Shown: positions 11,255 through 25,209, counted from the stretch's first letter. The stretch is DNA of 64,000 nucleotides from Ecdyonurus torrentis (GCA_949318235.1 OX439127.1:35572656-35636655), one strand, 5' to 3'. Made by a program: numbers and translations. Notes: a model not told the origin generated them from the letters alone.

Positions 11255-12933
11255 TATATTGAAAAAATTCAGGATAAATTGTGATATTTCTTTTTTCCTT
11301 GTAAGTAAGTCATAATTTTAAGTTTTCAAAAAAAAAAAAACAAAAAAAAAAAACAAAACAAACAAACAAAAAACAAAAAATGAATACAATTGTGCGAAAA
11401 CAAAAATTCAATGCCAGATAAGAGAGTATCACTTTTTTTTTGTTTTTTTACTACCTTTTACTCTTATTAAAAATTTATTATTATGGCTATTTGTTTTAAA
11501 AATGGGAAAAATGAGAAAACAATAAAGGTATTTATTATATTAATATATTTTTATTGAATGTAATTATTTTTATTATTAATTATATAAATATTTCAGTGTA
11601 TTTTGAAACAGTCTGATAAACACAATTAGATATAATTGTGAATGGTTTGAGGGCTTATATCGGTGTGGTGTGAGTGCAACAAATACAATTACGTTGTTGC
11701 CTGGAGTGAGGAGGATTATGTGGACGTTAAGCTTCTCTTGTCGTCACATCAACAACAACAAGATACACAAATCTGCTTTACTTGCGATTAAAATGGTCAT
11801 TGTATTAAACATAGACAAGAATGTTTAACTTGTAACAATTTTATTAAGAGAAGTGAAAATGAGGGATTTTCATCAGCTCATAATAAAATTATCAACCTTA
11901 TGCGTCAAAATGATTTTTAATCCCAAATTTTCTGTATCTAATATAATAAAAAAATTTATAATAAATAATAATGCTATTATAATATTGGTATTTTGGTTTA
12001 TGAACAATTATAAGTACAACCATAAACAATTTTTATACTTTACGGAACTATAAAAAAGGTCCATTGTATATAGGAATACGTAAATTGAAATTAATTTCGA
12101 TTAAAAATCTACATTTTAATTGTTCAATGCCTTTAATCATTATAATAAAACTTGTTCTATATATACATAAAAAGTCGGTGCATTCATAACTACTTAAAAT
12201 CTATTTATAATAATAGTTAAATCAAATAAACATTTGATTTCCTTATTATTGTGTACGAAATAATACAATATTTACGTATGTTTTTTTTTATTATAATATT
12301 GATTCATGTTTTCTAAAATGTAAGAAATGATAATACTATTTTAATACAACTCTATATATACTAACAGAAATTGTTCCATTTTCAAACTACTTTCAAAACT
12401 TTAAATCTATTTCTTTCTTTTCTTTCTCAAGTGTAATTTCTTCCAACAACTTTTACATTATAAATCAACATAACTTTGAATTAAAGTTTTCTTTATATAA
12501 GATAAACTTTTAAGAGAGAAGAATAAATTTAAATGCTTAAAGAATGCATTCTGCATCTTAAATATAAAATCTTTAAATAATGCAAGCTCTTGAATAATAA
12601 TTAACTTCTCTTTGACAACGCAATTCGTACTGTAAAATTTATAACTTGGTGTTACAGTAAAAAGTAATAAAACACCTGACAATAAGAGAGTACTTATTTT
12701 AGGAGAAAAATAACGTTTATTATACTTTAATGGCCTGTTCGGGGCAATTTTGTCATTATGCAATCAACTTGTTTGTATACGTACAAAATTAATGATATTT
12801 TAATGTTTATTATTTACATGCATACTTATTTTACATTAACAACATCGCACCGTGTGTAAACACAACTAAAGCGAATATCGTAAATTTTACTTTAAATTTT
12901 CTAGTTTTGCATTTCACTATACTATATGAGGAA

Positions 12934-13228
12934 GACTATAAAAAAATGAGGGGGTAATTTTATATGCATATTCTAAAATATTGATAGATTTGAGATTTTC
13001 TAATTTTTGAGTTCATTAAGTATTTTTAATTAATTTTTGAAAATTGAACAATGACGTCACGGATGGCATCTTATGCATGTGAGCATAGGAAAAAGTTGCC
13101 GCTCGATTACAAAAATTAATTAAAAATACTCAATAAACTCAAAAATTTGAAATTCACATATCTATCTATTCAAGACAATGCCTTCTTTTAGAATATGCAA
13201 TAAAATTACCCTCTAAAATTTTTTAGTC
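12934..13228. mobile_element. Foldback MITE with ~110 bp arms
   Basis: The left arm (about 12934-13048) and right arm (about 13098-13228) are imperfect reverse complements. Shared blocks include GAGGGGGTAATTTTA near the tip, GCATATTCTAAAA, and TATTTTTAATTAATTTTTG near the loop. The right arm has a small insertion near 13173-13190. The outer ends read GACTA and TAGTC. The loop of about 50 bp holds TGACGTCA at 13052-13059. The structure is typical of a MITE with long arms. Superfamily is uncertain, although a TA target would fit the ends. Confidence 0.68.
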
Positions 13229-13538
13229 ATTGAAGTTAATATTGAGCAAAGAATAATATTTTACAAACTCATTACTTTAGAATTTTCTTTACTTCCGCTA
13301 TATTGAAATTAGCTATTCACACTTACAGGATGAAAATCGAAACTGTCTTTCAAGAAATGTCTACAATTTGGAGCTTATAAGATCATTATGCTCAAGATTA
13401 ATGTTTGATGTATGTAATTTAAAATTTACTATTTCTTAATTTGTAAATTTAGGTTATATGTTGTACATACACCATGAGTGTTTATTGAATAAAATGAATA
13501 AGTATTCTTCGGTTTTACCACTGGTGCTCCAGATGCCT

Positions 13539-13577
13539 CCCCCCCCCCCCCCCCAAAAAAAAAAAATTTTTTTTTTT
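13539..13577 (+). repeat. C16-A12-T11 homopolymer series
   Basis: Three homopolymer runs sit back to back without intervening bases. The A12-T11 junction is a 22 bp-scale self-complementary stretch. Confidence 0.9.
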
Positions 13578-14281
13578 GAACTGCATTGGTTAGTGACTAT
13601 TTGCTTATTATAAAATATCCAGTAAATGGCAATTAACTTTAATTGCACAATGCTTATAATTTAGTCAATAATAAGATAATAACCACGATAAGAGTCAATC
13701 AATTTGATTCATTTATAAATTTTACATTTATAATATTTTACTTATTTCTTTTTAAAAGTTATCATTCGTGAGAAGATATTCAGATATGAAATATTATATT
13801 TTATGACAAAATCGTTTTTAAATAACTCTTTAAATAATAATTTAATATTTAAAATGAAAATCTTAAAGCAAACAAATGTATATAAAATTTCTTTATAATG
13901 TTATCTTCTTTCTATTTTCAAGATATAAATTAAAAAGTTTTTTTATTATTATTTTTTTTTTGTATTACATTTTTAAAATATTGTTTACGTACAGAATAAT
14001 TTATGTAATGGGAATTTTTTTTTTTTTTTTTTTTTGGCAATTTTTTTGTAGAACAAAAAATGGAGAAAAAGCATTGAAAAGAACTGGAAGGAGTATGAGA
14101 GAGAGAGAGAGAGAGAGAGAGAAAAAAGAGAGAGAGAGAGATACGTTTTACATAAACACAATATTACTGTTGAATCATCATCTTATACTAAGCAGACATA
14201 TATTTTAGAACAAACAGTTTCACATTTTACGTTGAGGAGCCTCCAGGGGCCCTTTTCACTGAGACAAGTCTGTCGTTTGGG

Positions 14282-14282
<1 letters not shown>

Positions 14283-14370
<88 letters not shown>
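14283..14370 (+). repeat. (CT)n microsatellite, 44 units
   Basis: An uninterrupted CT array, followed by TCCTCTTCCC decay on the right. It produces the Ser-Leu and Arg-Glu frames on the two strands. Confidence 0.97.
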
Positions 14371-14373
<3 letters not shown>

Positions 14374-14986
14374 TCTTCCCTATTTATTCTTATTGTAATA
14401 CATATGTATATATAGTATACCCATGTATACATTTCCATTTTCACTGTATATACACACATACATACCGCACCCAATCCATATCCCTGAAGCAATAGCAAAT
14501 GATACAAACATTACATATTACGAGTAACTTTTCTCTCATCTTACAAGGAAAAAAGTAACATAAACTTATGTCTTATCTTTTAGATCTTCATCTTTAAAGG
14601 AGTTTTCAGTAAGAATATAAAATGAGTATATTTAATAAAATATTAAGTTGACAAAAATATAAATCTTTTTAAATAAAAAAATGTAAATATGAAAACCTGC
14701 CAATGCCATAATATTTATATAACATTATTTCTTATATTCAAATAAAAATATATCCATCAAATTCCTGAAATACTAGAATTCGTTCTATAAACTACACACA
14801 ACTTGAGCCAGCTTCGAAAATTTTCCTTTGATCACGACGTCACTACCTGTTTACGACGTTTATATGTATGGTTAATCATTTTGTTATTTCTTCGTTTAGA
14901 CCTTTAAACCTGATTAAGAATAAACGGAGTTAAAAAAAAAAAAAAAAAAAAAAAAAACCTTCTATGCTCAACAGCGACTCAATTTT

Positions 14987-15043
14987 ATTGGCTCAAAAAA
15001 CAAGATCAACCAATGAATGTGGCTAATTATTTGGACAGCCAAT
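14987..15043. promoter_or_regulatory. Cluster of three CCAAT boxes
   Basis: ATTGG at 14987-14991 and CCAAT at 15010-15014 and 15039-15043 fall within 57 bp, about 23 and 29 bp apart. Multiple CCAAT boxes at such spacing are known from NF-Y-dependent promoters. A poly(A) tract lies just upstream (14932-14957) and there is no recognisable exon nearby, so function is unproven. Confidence 0.25.
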
Positions 15044-15884
15044 CATTGTTTAGGAAACTCAATATACTTTGAAAAACAAACGTAAAGAAATTATCAAATA
15101 TTTACAGCGTTTTGTTTTGCATTTATTTTTATAGGTATTTTAAAATTGAAACCGATTATGATATATTTATATAAACGTACTTTTTAAATCATATCTGTTT
15201 AGATATTGTTTTATACTGTTTATAAAAGTAAATAATAGTAAATAAAAAATAAAAACTTAAAAAATTTTAACCAACTTTGTTTGAGTCTTTATAAAGCAAA
15301 AACAAATAACGAAAAGAAGGTTGATATTTTTTTATAAAAATATTTGTGAAACAAAAATTATTTGTTCAAACAGTTTCTTCTATTGTATTATTAATTCTAG
15401 AAAGTTTGCGAGAATTGGATATTTGACTTTGTTTTCTCATAAAACAAAGCTACCAAAATTAAAAAGTTAGAATAACATCTAAATGCTGCTTTCTGTCCAT
15501 TTGATATTTCCAGGTGGACAAGTGTCTTCTGGACAGCTTGTGCAATTTTACATCCAGCTGGATATTAAAATAAGCTAGTTGGACTAAAAGCCACGTCTAT
15601 CTTGACTGTTGGATGACAAACTTCAGGCAATCTTGTCCAAGAAAAAATTGAAACAAATTTCAGGCGTGTGGACGATAAGTGGTGTGTGTACACTTATTGT
15701 TACACACTCCCTAAAATTTTAGCCTCATACTATTAATTTCATTACAAAATGTATCGTGAAAAGAAAAACTGGAAAAGCTAAAAAATAATAATAATAGTAA
15801 AAACAACAACATAATAATAAACGGTTCAAAAACAGGCAAAGCTACCTTTCTAAATATTGAAAGAGGATAAGGCAATCAACGTTT

Positions 15885-15887
<3 letters not shown>

Positions 15888-15981
<94 letters not shown>
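15888..15981 (+). repeat. (AC)n microsatellite, ~46 units
   Basis: The only long pure CA/TG array in the window, which is otherwise dominated by TA and GA. Confidence 0.97.
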
Positions 15982-15983
<2 letters not shown>

Positions 15984-16202
15984 ATGAGATTTTATGTACT
16001 AATTTACAAAATGAAATTTTTTGCCTGTGTTTCTTAATGAATATCAGATTAGATCAGTATTTGAATGTGAAATAAACCTCATAACAGTAAGTATACCCTT
16101 TTTGATATGATTTAATTAAAGTAAAACTTTTCAACGTAGTTATAATACGTATGTTTCTATTTTGTTAATTGAAATAGCCTTCATTACTTTGTCTACATGT
16201 AT

Positions 16203-16328
<126 letters not shown>

Positions 16329-17676
16329 CTGGTATAACTTTAAGAGCGTACATATAATGTGTACTTTATTTGAAAACTTTCCCTTCGAGTATTTCACCTA
16401 CGCATGGTAAATGAACAACGTGTTTAATTTCAATATTTTTTCTTTCCTGACCTTTTCGTTTTTAGTTGCTTAACCTTATACGTTCTTGCTTTACAACATT
16501 TTAAGTTAAAATGTAGTTTAAAACAGTTTCTTATTGTTTTTGTTCAAATTTGAAACACACTCGATGCTTATTAAATCTTTTGCTATACTTTAAAAAATAG
16601 CTATACATTTTTCTTTTCTTTCATTATTACTACTTTGCCATTTTTAAGGGAAAAAATAAAAACAGAATTTAAATAGCAAAAAAGTTTGTAAAAATCGCGT
16701 GTTCATATACTTCGATATACAATTTTATTCTATTGCTTAATACAATGCATTCACCTGGGTATTTTAATTTGCGTAATTTTCTATGTATGAATGCATGATA
16801 GAAAAAAAGTTAATATACAAGAAACATTTCTCACAATGTCTGTTGTGTTCACATCGTTATGTAAGACTCAATGTCTATGCATTCATATTTAAATCGACGT
16901 CATGCACAATAACATGGGCAGCATAGTTAAATGGTTCATTTAAAAATACTAATCAATATTTTTGAGAGCATTGATACTATTATTAGGTTGGATTAGTATC
17001 TCAAGTATATGAGAAAAATAATTATAACAAAAAATTAACTGATTTCCAAAAGAAAATAGACAAACATCAAGTTCATACTATGCTGAGCAATGTTATTCAT
17101 TACTCCAGTATGGCGTCCAAGCGAATTAAATACAACGTCATGCGCATACACCCTTTTGAAGTTCAGTTTGTGAAAACAGTAGTAGCTGAAACAAAAATGA
17201 AATATTTTATATGAGATACAATTTTCACACTGTACTTTATAGTTGGTAATTATTTTTGTAAGAGGCTTTAACAAAGTTGTTTTAAACTTAAAATTTGTTT
17301 GCCAACGGTCAAACATATTCCTAAATTTTCTTCTTCTTCTTCTACTTACTATAAGGCTTTATTTTTGATTTTATATAAGTAGTGTTACGTAAAAAAACAC
17401 GGAAACAATAATTATCTTCATATTTAGTATTGGTATAATGATAGAAAAATAATAAAATTTGTTAATTATTAAATTAAAAACTGTTCACTATAATTCAGAT
17501 AATATCTTTGAAAAGAACATTTCTTTCAGCTATTTTAAGTATAAAGACTATTCGATTGAAAAATAAAATAAATTTAATATTAAAATTTTTATCGTTATAT
17601 AAACAGTAAAGTTAATTTAAGTTATTTATGATGCAGTCTACCGAGAATTAGTTACGTTTACTCTTTTTTATATTAA

Positions 17677-17678
<2 letters not shown>

Positions 17679-17719
<41 letters not shown>

Positions 17720-17728
17720 TTTCTCTCT
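17679..17728 (+). repeat. (CT)n microsatellite
   Basis: About 50 bp, with CCCTCTTT interruptions at the right end. Confidence 0.95.
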
Positions 17729-19204
17729 AACTATGCATATTTATCTTTTGAGTATAACTATATTTCCAATTACATATTTTAATTTTATGATAAAACATAT
17801 AAAAATGATAATTTCCTTTTCTTTATTTTATATTTTTGCAATAAAATATAATTTTTATATATCCGTTGCACGTATTGCTTGCATAGTTGAAAACACATAA
17901 AATTTAAAATGATTATGCATTTGTATAATATGATAACACTTCATTCACTTATCGGAGAATCTTAATATTTAAATTGTGTATCAAAATATTAATATTTATA
18001 CATCATTTAATTCTTGCAAAATACAAAAGGGAATTATATGGAAATCAATAGCATACTAAATATGATAAGAAAATAAAAAAAAGAGTTTGGCTTTTATGAC
18101 TTTTAAAATTTAATGTGCACTTTTACATGTTATAAAAAAGGACAAAACAATAGAAATAAAGAAATTAATATTTTTTTTAAATAAACAAATTAAAATACAA
18201 TATTGATTATTTACATAACTTCTAGAGTACTTGTATTTCTCTTGGTTTTCGTGTTTTAATTAAGGTGTTTTCCCATGTACTGTACAATATCTTCAATTAA
18301 AATAAACCTTTTTAACATTCTTTTATATAGCATTTTTATTATTAAAGCTTTGTTTTTAATGTTATTAAAATTGCTTTGTAAGACACTTTCAATCTTCTAT
18401 TTTAGTAACAATTCTTTGTTCGTTTTCTTTTCCTTTCATAACTTACATTCTTTCAGAAAGAAACTATCTTTTATTTTATATTTTTCTTCTAAAATAAACA
18501 TAACATTGTATTGTAAAGGTCGCAGGTGGAGTAAAAGTATTAAAAATAAAATGAGTAAAAGAAATGATTTGGTTTTGTAGCACAAGTTGCATTATACGTT
18601 GTTGTGTTATTATTCAATACACGGTTACGATATAAGATATCAATAATACTAAGGTAGAAAACCTCTATAACATTCATTGACTTTTGTTTCACGTAAGAAA
18701 AAGAAATAAAACAAAAGCTTTTTCAGACTCAGGATAAACTATAAAATAATATATAATAATAATATATTTTCTCATATTGATTAAATTTTTATATTTAATC
18801 AAAACTTTTTTTTTACTGTAGTATAAAATGATTAAAAATGTTATTAATATTATATATATTGCTATTTTTCTGAACAGAATGAAATGATTTGAAACATAAT
18901 CTTGTTTCCGCATTGCTGTTATAATATGAAAGACCGTCCTCGGGGATATTATTTGCTGATACACTGAAGGGTTGATGTTGGTACACCTGCTTATATGTAG
19001 ACTACGTAACACTATATGGTTTATGCAAACCAATTAAACTATGCTGGTGGACGTTCATTTCTCTCACCCCTCAACCCCCTCCCCCTCCCTTTTTTTGTGT
19101 TTCGGTAGCCACAAACCCAAACCGCGTGAGCAATGCCGCTATATTTTGCTCACTTTTGTTTTGTTGGGTTTAAAAAAATTCATATTGGAATAAAAAAGAA
19201 AATA

Positions 19205-19266
19205 AACACACACACACACACACTGCACACACAGAGTATGTGTGTGTGTGTGTGTGTGTGTGAGAG

Positions 19267-19313
<47 letters not shown>
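19205..19313 (+). repeat. Three-part (CA)n-(TG)n-(GA)n array
   Basis: CA units (about 19205-19223) and TG units (about 19239-19261) are inverted relative to each other around a GCACACACAGAGTA spacer and can form a CA/TG hairpin. A ~50 bp GA tract follows directly. Confidence 0.95.
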
Positions 19314-19314
<1 letters not shown>

Positions 19315-21900
19315 GAAGTCAGTTTTACAGAATGAAGCAGAAAGCAATTTTGAGCAAACAATTAAAATAAAAAAGGTAATCATTTATTATATATAACATA
19401 CCTTTAACAAGTTTTTTTTTAAATGTGAATACCACATATATTAAATTAAAAAAGCTCTGTTTTAAATAATGAAATAGTTACAATTTATCTGAATTTTTTA
19501 CCCGCTACAATAGTTAAAAAATTATTCTACTATTAAATTTCCATTTTGGTTGCTATTTTCTTACCAATACTATTATTTTTAGGCCAACACAGGGTTGGAC
19601 TCGTTACTATTTATTTCATAATAAGATAATTAAAATTAATACATTAGATAGTTTTTAATTTAATAACCGTATAAAATGAGGCAATTAGATAAAAACTATG
19701 TAGTTTATTAAAGCAATAGTTGCAGTTGAGTATCAAAAAATTAAACTTTATTACTTCCTAGCTTTCAGTCCTTTCAATTTTATGATTATTATTGCTATTG
19801 TAACAAAATTTTATACCTCTTGTTTTATGCAGTAATTTCATTTAATAATAAGTTCCTAATTAAAAAAAAAATGCTAGCAATGTTTTGTTTTGTTGAATAA
19901 ATTTTGGAACGAGTAGTGAAGGCAATTTTTTTTCTCTCTCTCTCTCTCTCTTATGAATATTTTAACTAAACAATACAAAAATGTAAAACGTAGATTTGTT
20001 TATATAAGTTTAAAAATAAATTATTATAAAACGGTAATTTTTTTCCTATATGTTGGATTATAAAAGAAATAAAAATATTTTTTATATTTGTTTGCATATT
20101 AAAATATTTTCATATTATAATAATGTATTTTTACAACTAACATACCAGAATGCATAAATTTGACATTCAAATGAGTGTATGTATGTGTATATATATATAT
20201 ATATAACAGTATTATACACTATAGTATTTTTTTATGTGCCAAACACTGAAATATATAAAAAAAAACTTTTCAACCCGTAATCACTGTAAACTTGACTATT
20301 ATACTTTGTTTTTTCTCTTTATAAAATACAAAATAAATATCAGGAAAAAAAATATGAATAATATCATTATAGTAATGTGGAAGCATTCAAACTGTTTTAA
20401 CATAAAAAAAAATATATATATCAAAGAATAAATAATTAAGCATGTATTCAATGAACTCCTATTTTTATTTTTTGTTTTATTTTAATATTTCATCCATTTA
20501 TATAAAGCTTCATTTACAACAGAACCAACGTTTATACAGCTCTTACGGTTGAAAACATAGCTATGACATTTCAAATTAGTTTGGTCCCAAGGTATAGATG
20601 CGTCAAAACATCAGCTAAAATAATATTTTTGTTCTACTTTTTTTTTAATGAGAAATTCCTCATTTAAAGCATAGTCTGACTATGTATAGTTACTACGTAC
20701 TTGTGTAGTAAATTGGTGATGTAAAATAATGGAGGAGGGGAGAGGGAGAGAACCTGTCTGAGCATGTGTTAGCATAACAAGGATTTTAATCATCCTTGCA
20801 CTATGCAAAACACATCGCACCTCTTCATCTTTTTCACACATCTCTTTCTCTCTCCTTGCCTGATATTTTACCACCCTTGCCTTGCAACACATACTTAAAC
20901 TATCTTGTTAAATAGCCTGGGAGAGAAAATTATACCATGTAATCGATACATCGCAACTCTTCAGTTAATGACATGCTTGTAAAATGATAATTATTTTTCA
21001 TTTGAATATTTATTTTGCATTTTAATCTTTGTATATTATTTTCACTAACAAGTTTATATGTTTTAAACTTAATATTTTGAGGGGGAAAAAAAGGCTTGAA
21101 ATTTGTTTAATTTATTATATTCAGCATGTGATTCAATAAATTATTTGTATTTTTTTTAGCTGTAACAATTTTTATATGCAAGCATTTACACTAAAGCATT
21201 ATAATGATATATATTTTGGATGTTTTGAATCCACTCCATAAAAAAAAATTGAAGCTATTCTTTAAAATGCTAATAAAATCTATCAAGGTATTCATATACG
21301 TACTGACAAAAAGCTACAAAAGAAGAAAAAGTTTTAAAGTTTAAATAAATCCACCATAATATAGAAAAGTTTCTAAACTTTTCAAGCTAAAATGTAAATG
21401 TAATACAAGTATGCTAACTTTTTAGATAAAAATACCGTGAATGAAGATTTATCAATACTTATTACCACTAGCGTGTTGAAATCTTTATACTTTTCAATAT
21501 ACTAACTTGAGAGGCGTGATGGAAATATTTTATGTATTATTATATATTTCATAATTTTTTTATATTAAAAAAAAAAGTATAAAAACAACATATTTTAGGG
21601 TTCCTTTGACTTGGGTTGCATGATCAAATTTATTCGAGAAGCTGCGTGAATATGAACAATAAAAGAGAGGGAGAACTTTGTAACGTTTTTAGTATGTATA
21701 TGGCAAGATGCATTTTGAACTCTCTCTCTCTCTCTCTCTCTCTCTCCCATGCAGATCAGATCAATATATTGTTGCACTTGCAATACATAAAACACAAAGC
21801 ACAACAAAACAAGCATGGCATATAATATTATATGTATATGAGAAGAATATAATATAAATTCATTTAAATTAGCAATAATATATTACATATAATGCAATAT

Positions 21901-21902
<2 letters not shown>

Positions 21903-21991
<89 letters not shown>
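21903..21991 (+). repeat. (TA)n microsatellite
   Basis: About 89 bp of pure TA, with a short CATATATAAATATATATTATA decay on the right. Confidence 0.95.
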
Positions 21992-21996
<5 letters not shown>

Positions 21997-22562
21997 TAAA
22001 TATATATTATACAAGAAATACAAAATTTAATTTCCGGCTCCACACACTTGAATTATAAAATAATTTAATTTTATATACAAATATCAAGTTACTTTTCTTC
22101 AAGTGTAATATTATATTATGCATATTTTATATTTATACTTCACTTTATGTAATTCAATATAATATAACCGATAATATTATAAAACTTGGAAAATATAATA
22201 TTATTAAAACTATATAAGTAACAAAATATAAAACGGTATCCTTCCCTTTTAATGCATACTTAAAAAAAAAATGTAACCGAGCTTTTACTCTACTAAATCA
22301 ATTACGTAAAAGTGGGGTTCATATGAAGAAAATGAAGGTAAAAAAATAAAAATAGTGTTTGCTATGTATATATTGCCGTTGGCCTTCTATACCTTCATTA
22401 ATTACGCTACGTAATTTGCGACTGATTAAACTTTATTCAATTTCTGTTATTAGTTGAGTGGTTTCTGTAAATATATCAAAGTTAACTTTGTTTTACTCTT
22501 TCAATTTTTTGACGTATAAATTAATTTAAATTTCTACGAAATGAAGTTCAATTCATTGAAAA

Positions 22563-22600
22563 TGTCTGTCTGTCTGTCTGTCTTTTTTTTTTTTTTTTTT
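22563..22600 (+). repeat. (TGTC)5 followed by poly(T)
   Basis: A tetranucleotide run merges into a T tract of about 18. Confidence 0.9.
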
Positions 22601-22856
22601 CGTCACTTTCTATAACATTATAATACTTTTTATTGCTTTTATATTATTCAATATTTTTTAAGCATTTTGTTTTTGTTTGAGAAAAATTGACTTCTCATCA
22701 AAAGTCTAATAATAGTGTTACAAAATATTAATAATAATAATGGAATATTAAATACGGTTTTATTAACGTTGAATATCGATTCGTGCAATCGTCTGATCCA
22801 AAGACGCGAAGAAAGTTTCGTACGGCTCAGAAAGCTCATGTTAATTTTAATAATTT

Positions 22857-22904
22857 TTCTCCCTTGTCTGATGGTTAGTCATGGTCTCTAACATTTTTAT
22901 CAGA
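22857..22904 (+). repeat. Short dispersed repeat, copy 2
   Basis: This is the partner of the ~50 bp motif near 9325. The flanks differ, so only the core is shared. Confidence 0.3.
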
Positions 22905-22978
22905 AAAAAAGTAAACTTTAAGAAAAAACATCCTTTATTAATGCACAGCTTTAAATGAAAAGTTAAGTGATGAATACT

Positions 22979-22982
<4 letters not shown>

Positions 22983-23010
<28 letters not shown>
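22983..23010 (+). repeat. Poly(T) tract, 28 T
   Basis: An uninterrupted T run. No retroposed sequence was recognised on the minus strand beside it. Confidence 0.9.
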
Positions 23011-23467
23011 GTATGTTAAGTATAGAATTGCTCAACTCGATGTTAAAGCTAAAACAACTCGTGGGTTTCATTTTTTGTTGTAGCTGTTGCAATAATATAA
23101 AATATATATATATATAATATACTTTTGAAATTATTATACGTAACTTTATATAATTGTTTATTATTTTCATAACGTAATACTACAGAGAATTAAATGCATT
23201 ACCTGATTAAATAATTACAAATCATTCTATAAATTAATTAATTAACTTTCTTTCAGTAATTACAATAATAGGAAAGTGCAGCGCAGTAATATTTTAAAAT
23301 ATGACTTAGTTTGATTACTTGCTTGCTGCTATAGTAATATGAATTTCTAAAGATGTCATTAAATTAAAGTTTTGTTATTATGTTTGTTTATAGTGTTTGC
23401 AAGTATAAAGCACAAACATATTTTTACGCTTTTAATCTTCTATTGACCTAATTAAAACAGTAAACTA

Positions 23468-23471
<4 letters not shown>

Positions 23472-23542
<71 letters not shown>
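23472..23542 (+). repeat. (TA)n microsatellite
   Basis: About 71 bp of pure TA. Confidence 0.95.
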
Positions 23543-23545
<3 letters not shown>

Positions 23546-23923
23546 AATTCCACTTATAGCTTTCAATGAGTTCATTTCTTGATTACTTACGTCACTAATC
23601 TAATTTATATTGCAATTAAATGCTATTTGTTTAAAATACATTTATTTAGCTTTTAATTAAGTCTCTTACAAACTCTTTAACAGAGGTTGTGAGAAACGTA
23701 TTTACGTTCTGAAAAATTCACACAAATGTCATAGATATAATTTTAGTTTAGATTACAGTTGATGTTTAAATTTTGATGTTAACCATAAATTAAAAATATA
23801 TATATATATATATTATATAAGAAATATTTGACTACTCTAATATTTAGTATTAAACATTGTAAAAATAAATAATAATAAATAACAAAAAGAAGTTTTTTGT
23901 ATGAATGAAATATTGACATGGAC

Positions 23924-23955
<32 letters not shown>

Positions 23956-24106
23956 CGTTCAGAATGCAATTGCAAGAGTTTTTCATTGCTGAAGGCGATA
24001 AAATAATTTTTTCATGGATAAATTCATGTTCACCGTTGTTGTTTTTGTTTCTTTACACTGGTGAACATTTTAAAAGTTTTGTTAGGACCTAAGTCTTTAA
24101 AAAATT

Positions 24107-24880
24107 TAAAAGTATGGTAAAATTTTTTGACAAACATGATGAATGGAAAAGTTATTCATTTCTTTTGTATTTTTTTATAGTGTATTTTAACGATAGAAGT
24201 AAAATACATTTTTAATATAATTTTCTTCAAACGGAGAACCTAAAAACGTAACTTTTCGCACACACATATTTCTCATCTCAAACTACGAAGTTTTTTTTCT
24301 CTCTATTTACTATTTTATTGTTATTAAAAATTTTTTTTAACTGAAGTTTTAAAAAAAAATGCGTTCTATTAACTAACATTATAGCGTTAATAGAATATTT
24401 ATGACAAACTATTTTTAAGAATTTCAAGACTTTGTTAAAGATTCTTAGAAGTTTATTTTCTTTTATTCAAATAACTTGAACTATATCAACCAAGATATTT
24501 AATAATAAAATGCGCATGTAATTTAATTATATACAAAGAATTTAATTTAAAATTATAATATCAAATATTATTAAAATCTAAAATTAGAACATAGTCAATG
24601 TTGAATACTTGGATATATCGTGGATTAAATGTATTTATAATTTTTATTAAATATTTATTAAATATTACTTCTAATTAACTTTAAAGATTTTGAAAAATGA
24701 GAGAGTTGCCATTTGAAAATAACGTGGGAGAGATATAATTTTCTTTAAAGGATAAGATGTAATTAAATTCTTGTTCAAAACAAGAGTTAAAATTCTTTGT
24801 CAGCCTTTTTCTTTTACTTTGTAAAATATGATTAACAATAATAAAAACGAAAAGATATTGTATTAAACATATATATACGA
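24107..24880. other. Featureless A+T-rich DNA
   Basis: No simple-repeat array, open frame or inverted repeat of note. Confidence 0.55.
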
Positions 24881-24917
<37 letters not shown>

Positions 24918-25018
24918 GAAGTGAACCAATAACATTTTCTCCCGTATTTTTTTTTTTTGTCTTTGAATGTCATCATCAGAGAGGGCAAAAGTTGCAAAAT
25001 TGATTTTTCCCTTTCTTG

Positions 25019-25020
25019 AT

Positions 25021-25051
<31 letters not shown>

Positions 25052-25125
25052 TCAAAGCTAGTTAGATATAGAAAGAGAGAAACAGAGTTGAGAAAACTAA
25101 AGCGGTAGAGAGAGAGGGAGAGGGA

Positions 25126-25206
<81 letters not shown>
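25019..25206 (+). repeat. Purine-rich (GA)n domain with GGGAGA units
   Basis: About 190 bp almost wholly purine on the plus strand: interrupted GA blocks, a GGGAGA-repeat centre near 25114-25134, and a ~65 bp GA block at the right. It is the most complex GA domain in the window and is followed by unique G+C-elevated DNA (25207-25510). Confidence 0.93.

Positions 25207-25209
<3 letters not shown>

Noticed and set aside
12458..12763. 101-codon minus-strand frame
   Set aside because: No family resemblance. Length and composition are compatible with chance.
15480..15715. Possible MITE suggested by repeated TGGAC/GTCCA words
   Set aside because: I could not find consistent inverted ends or a target duplication, only short scattered inverted words.
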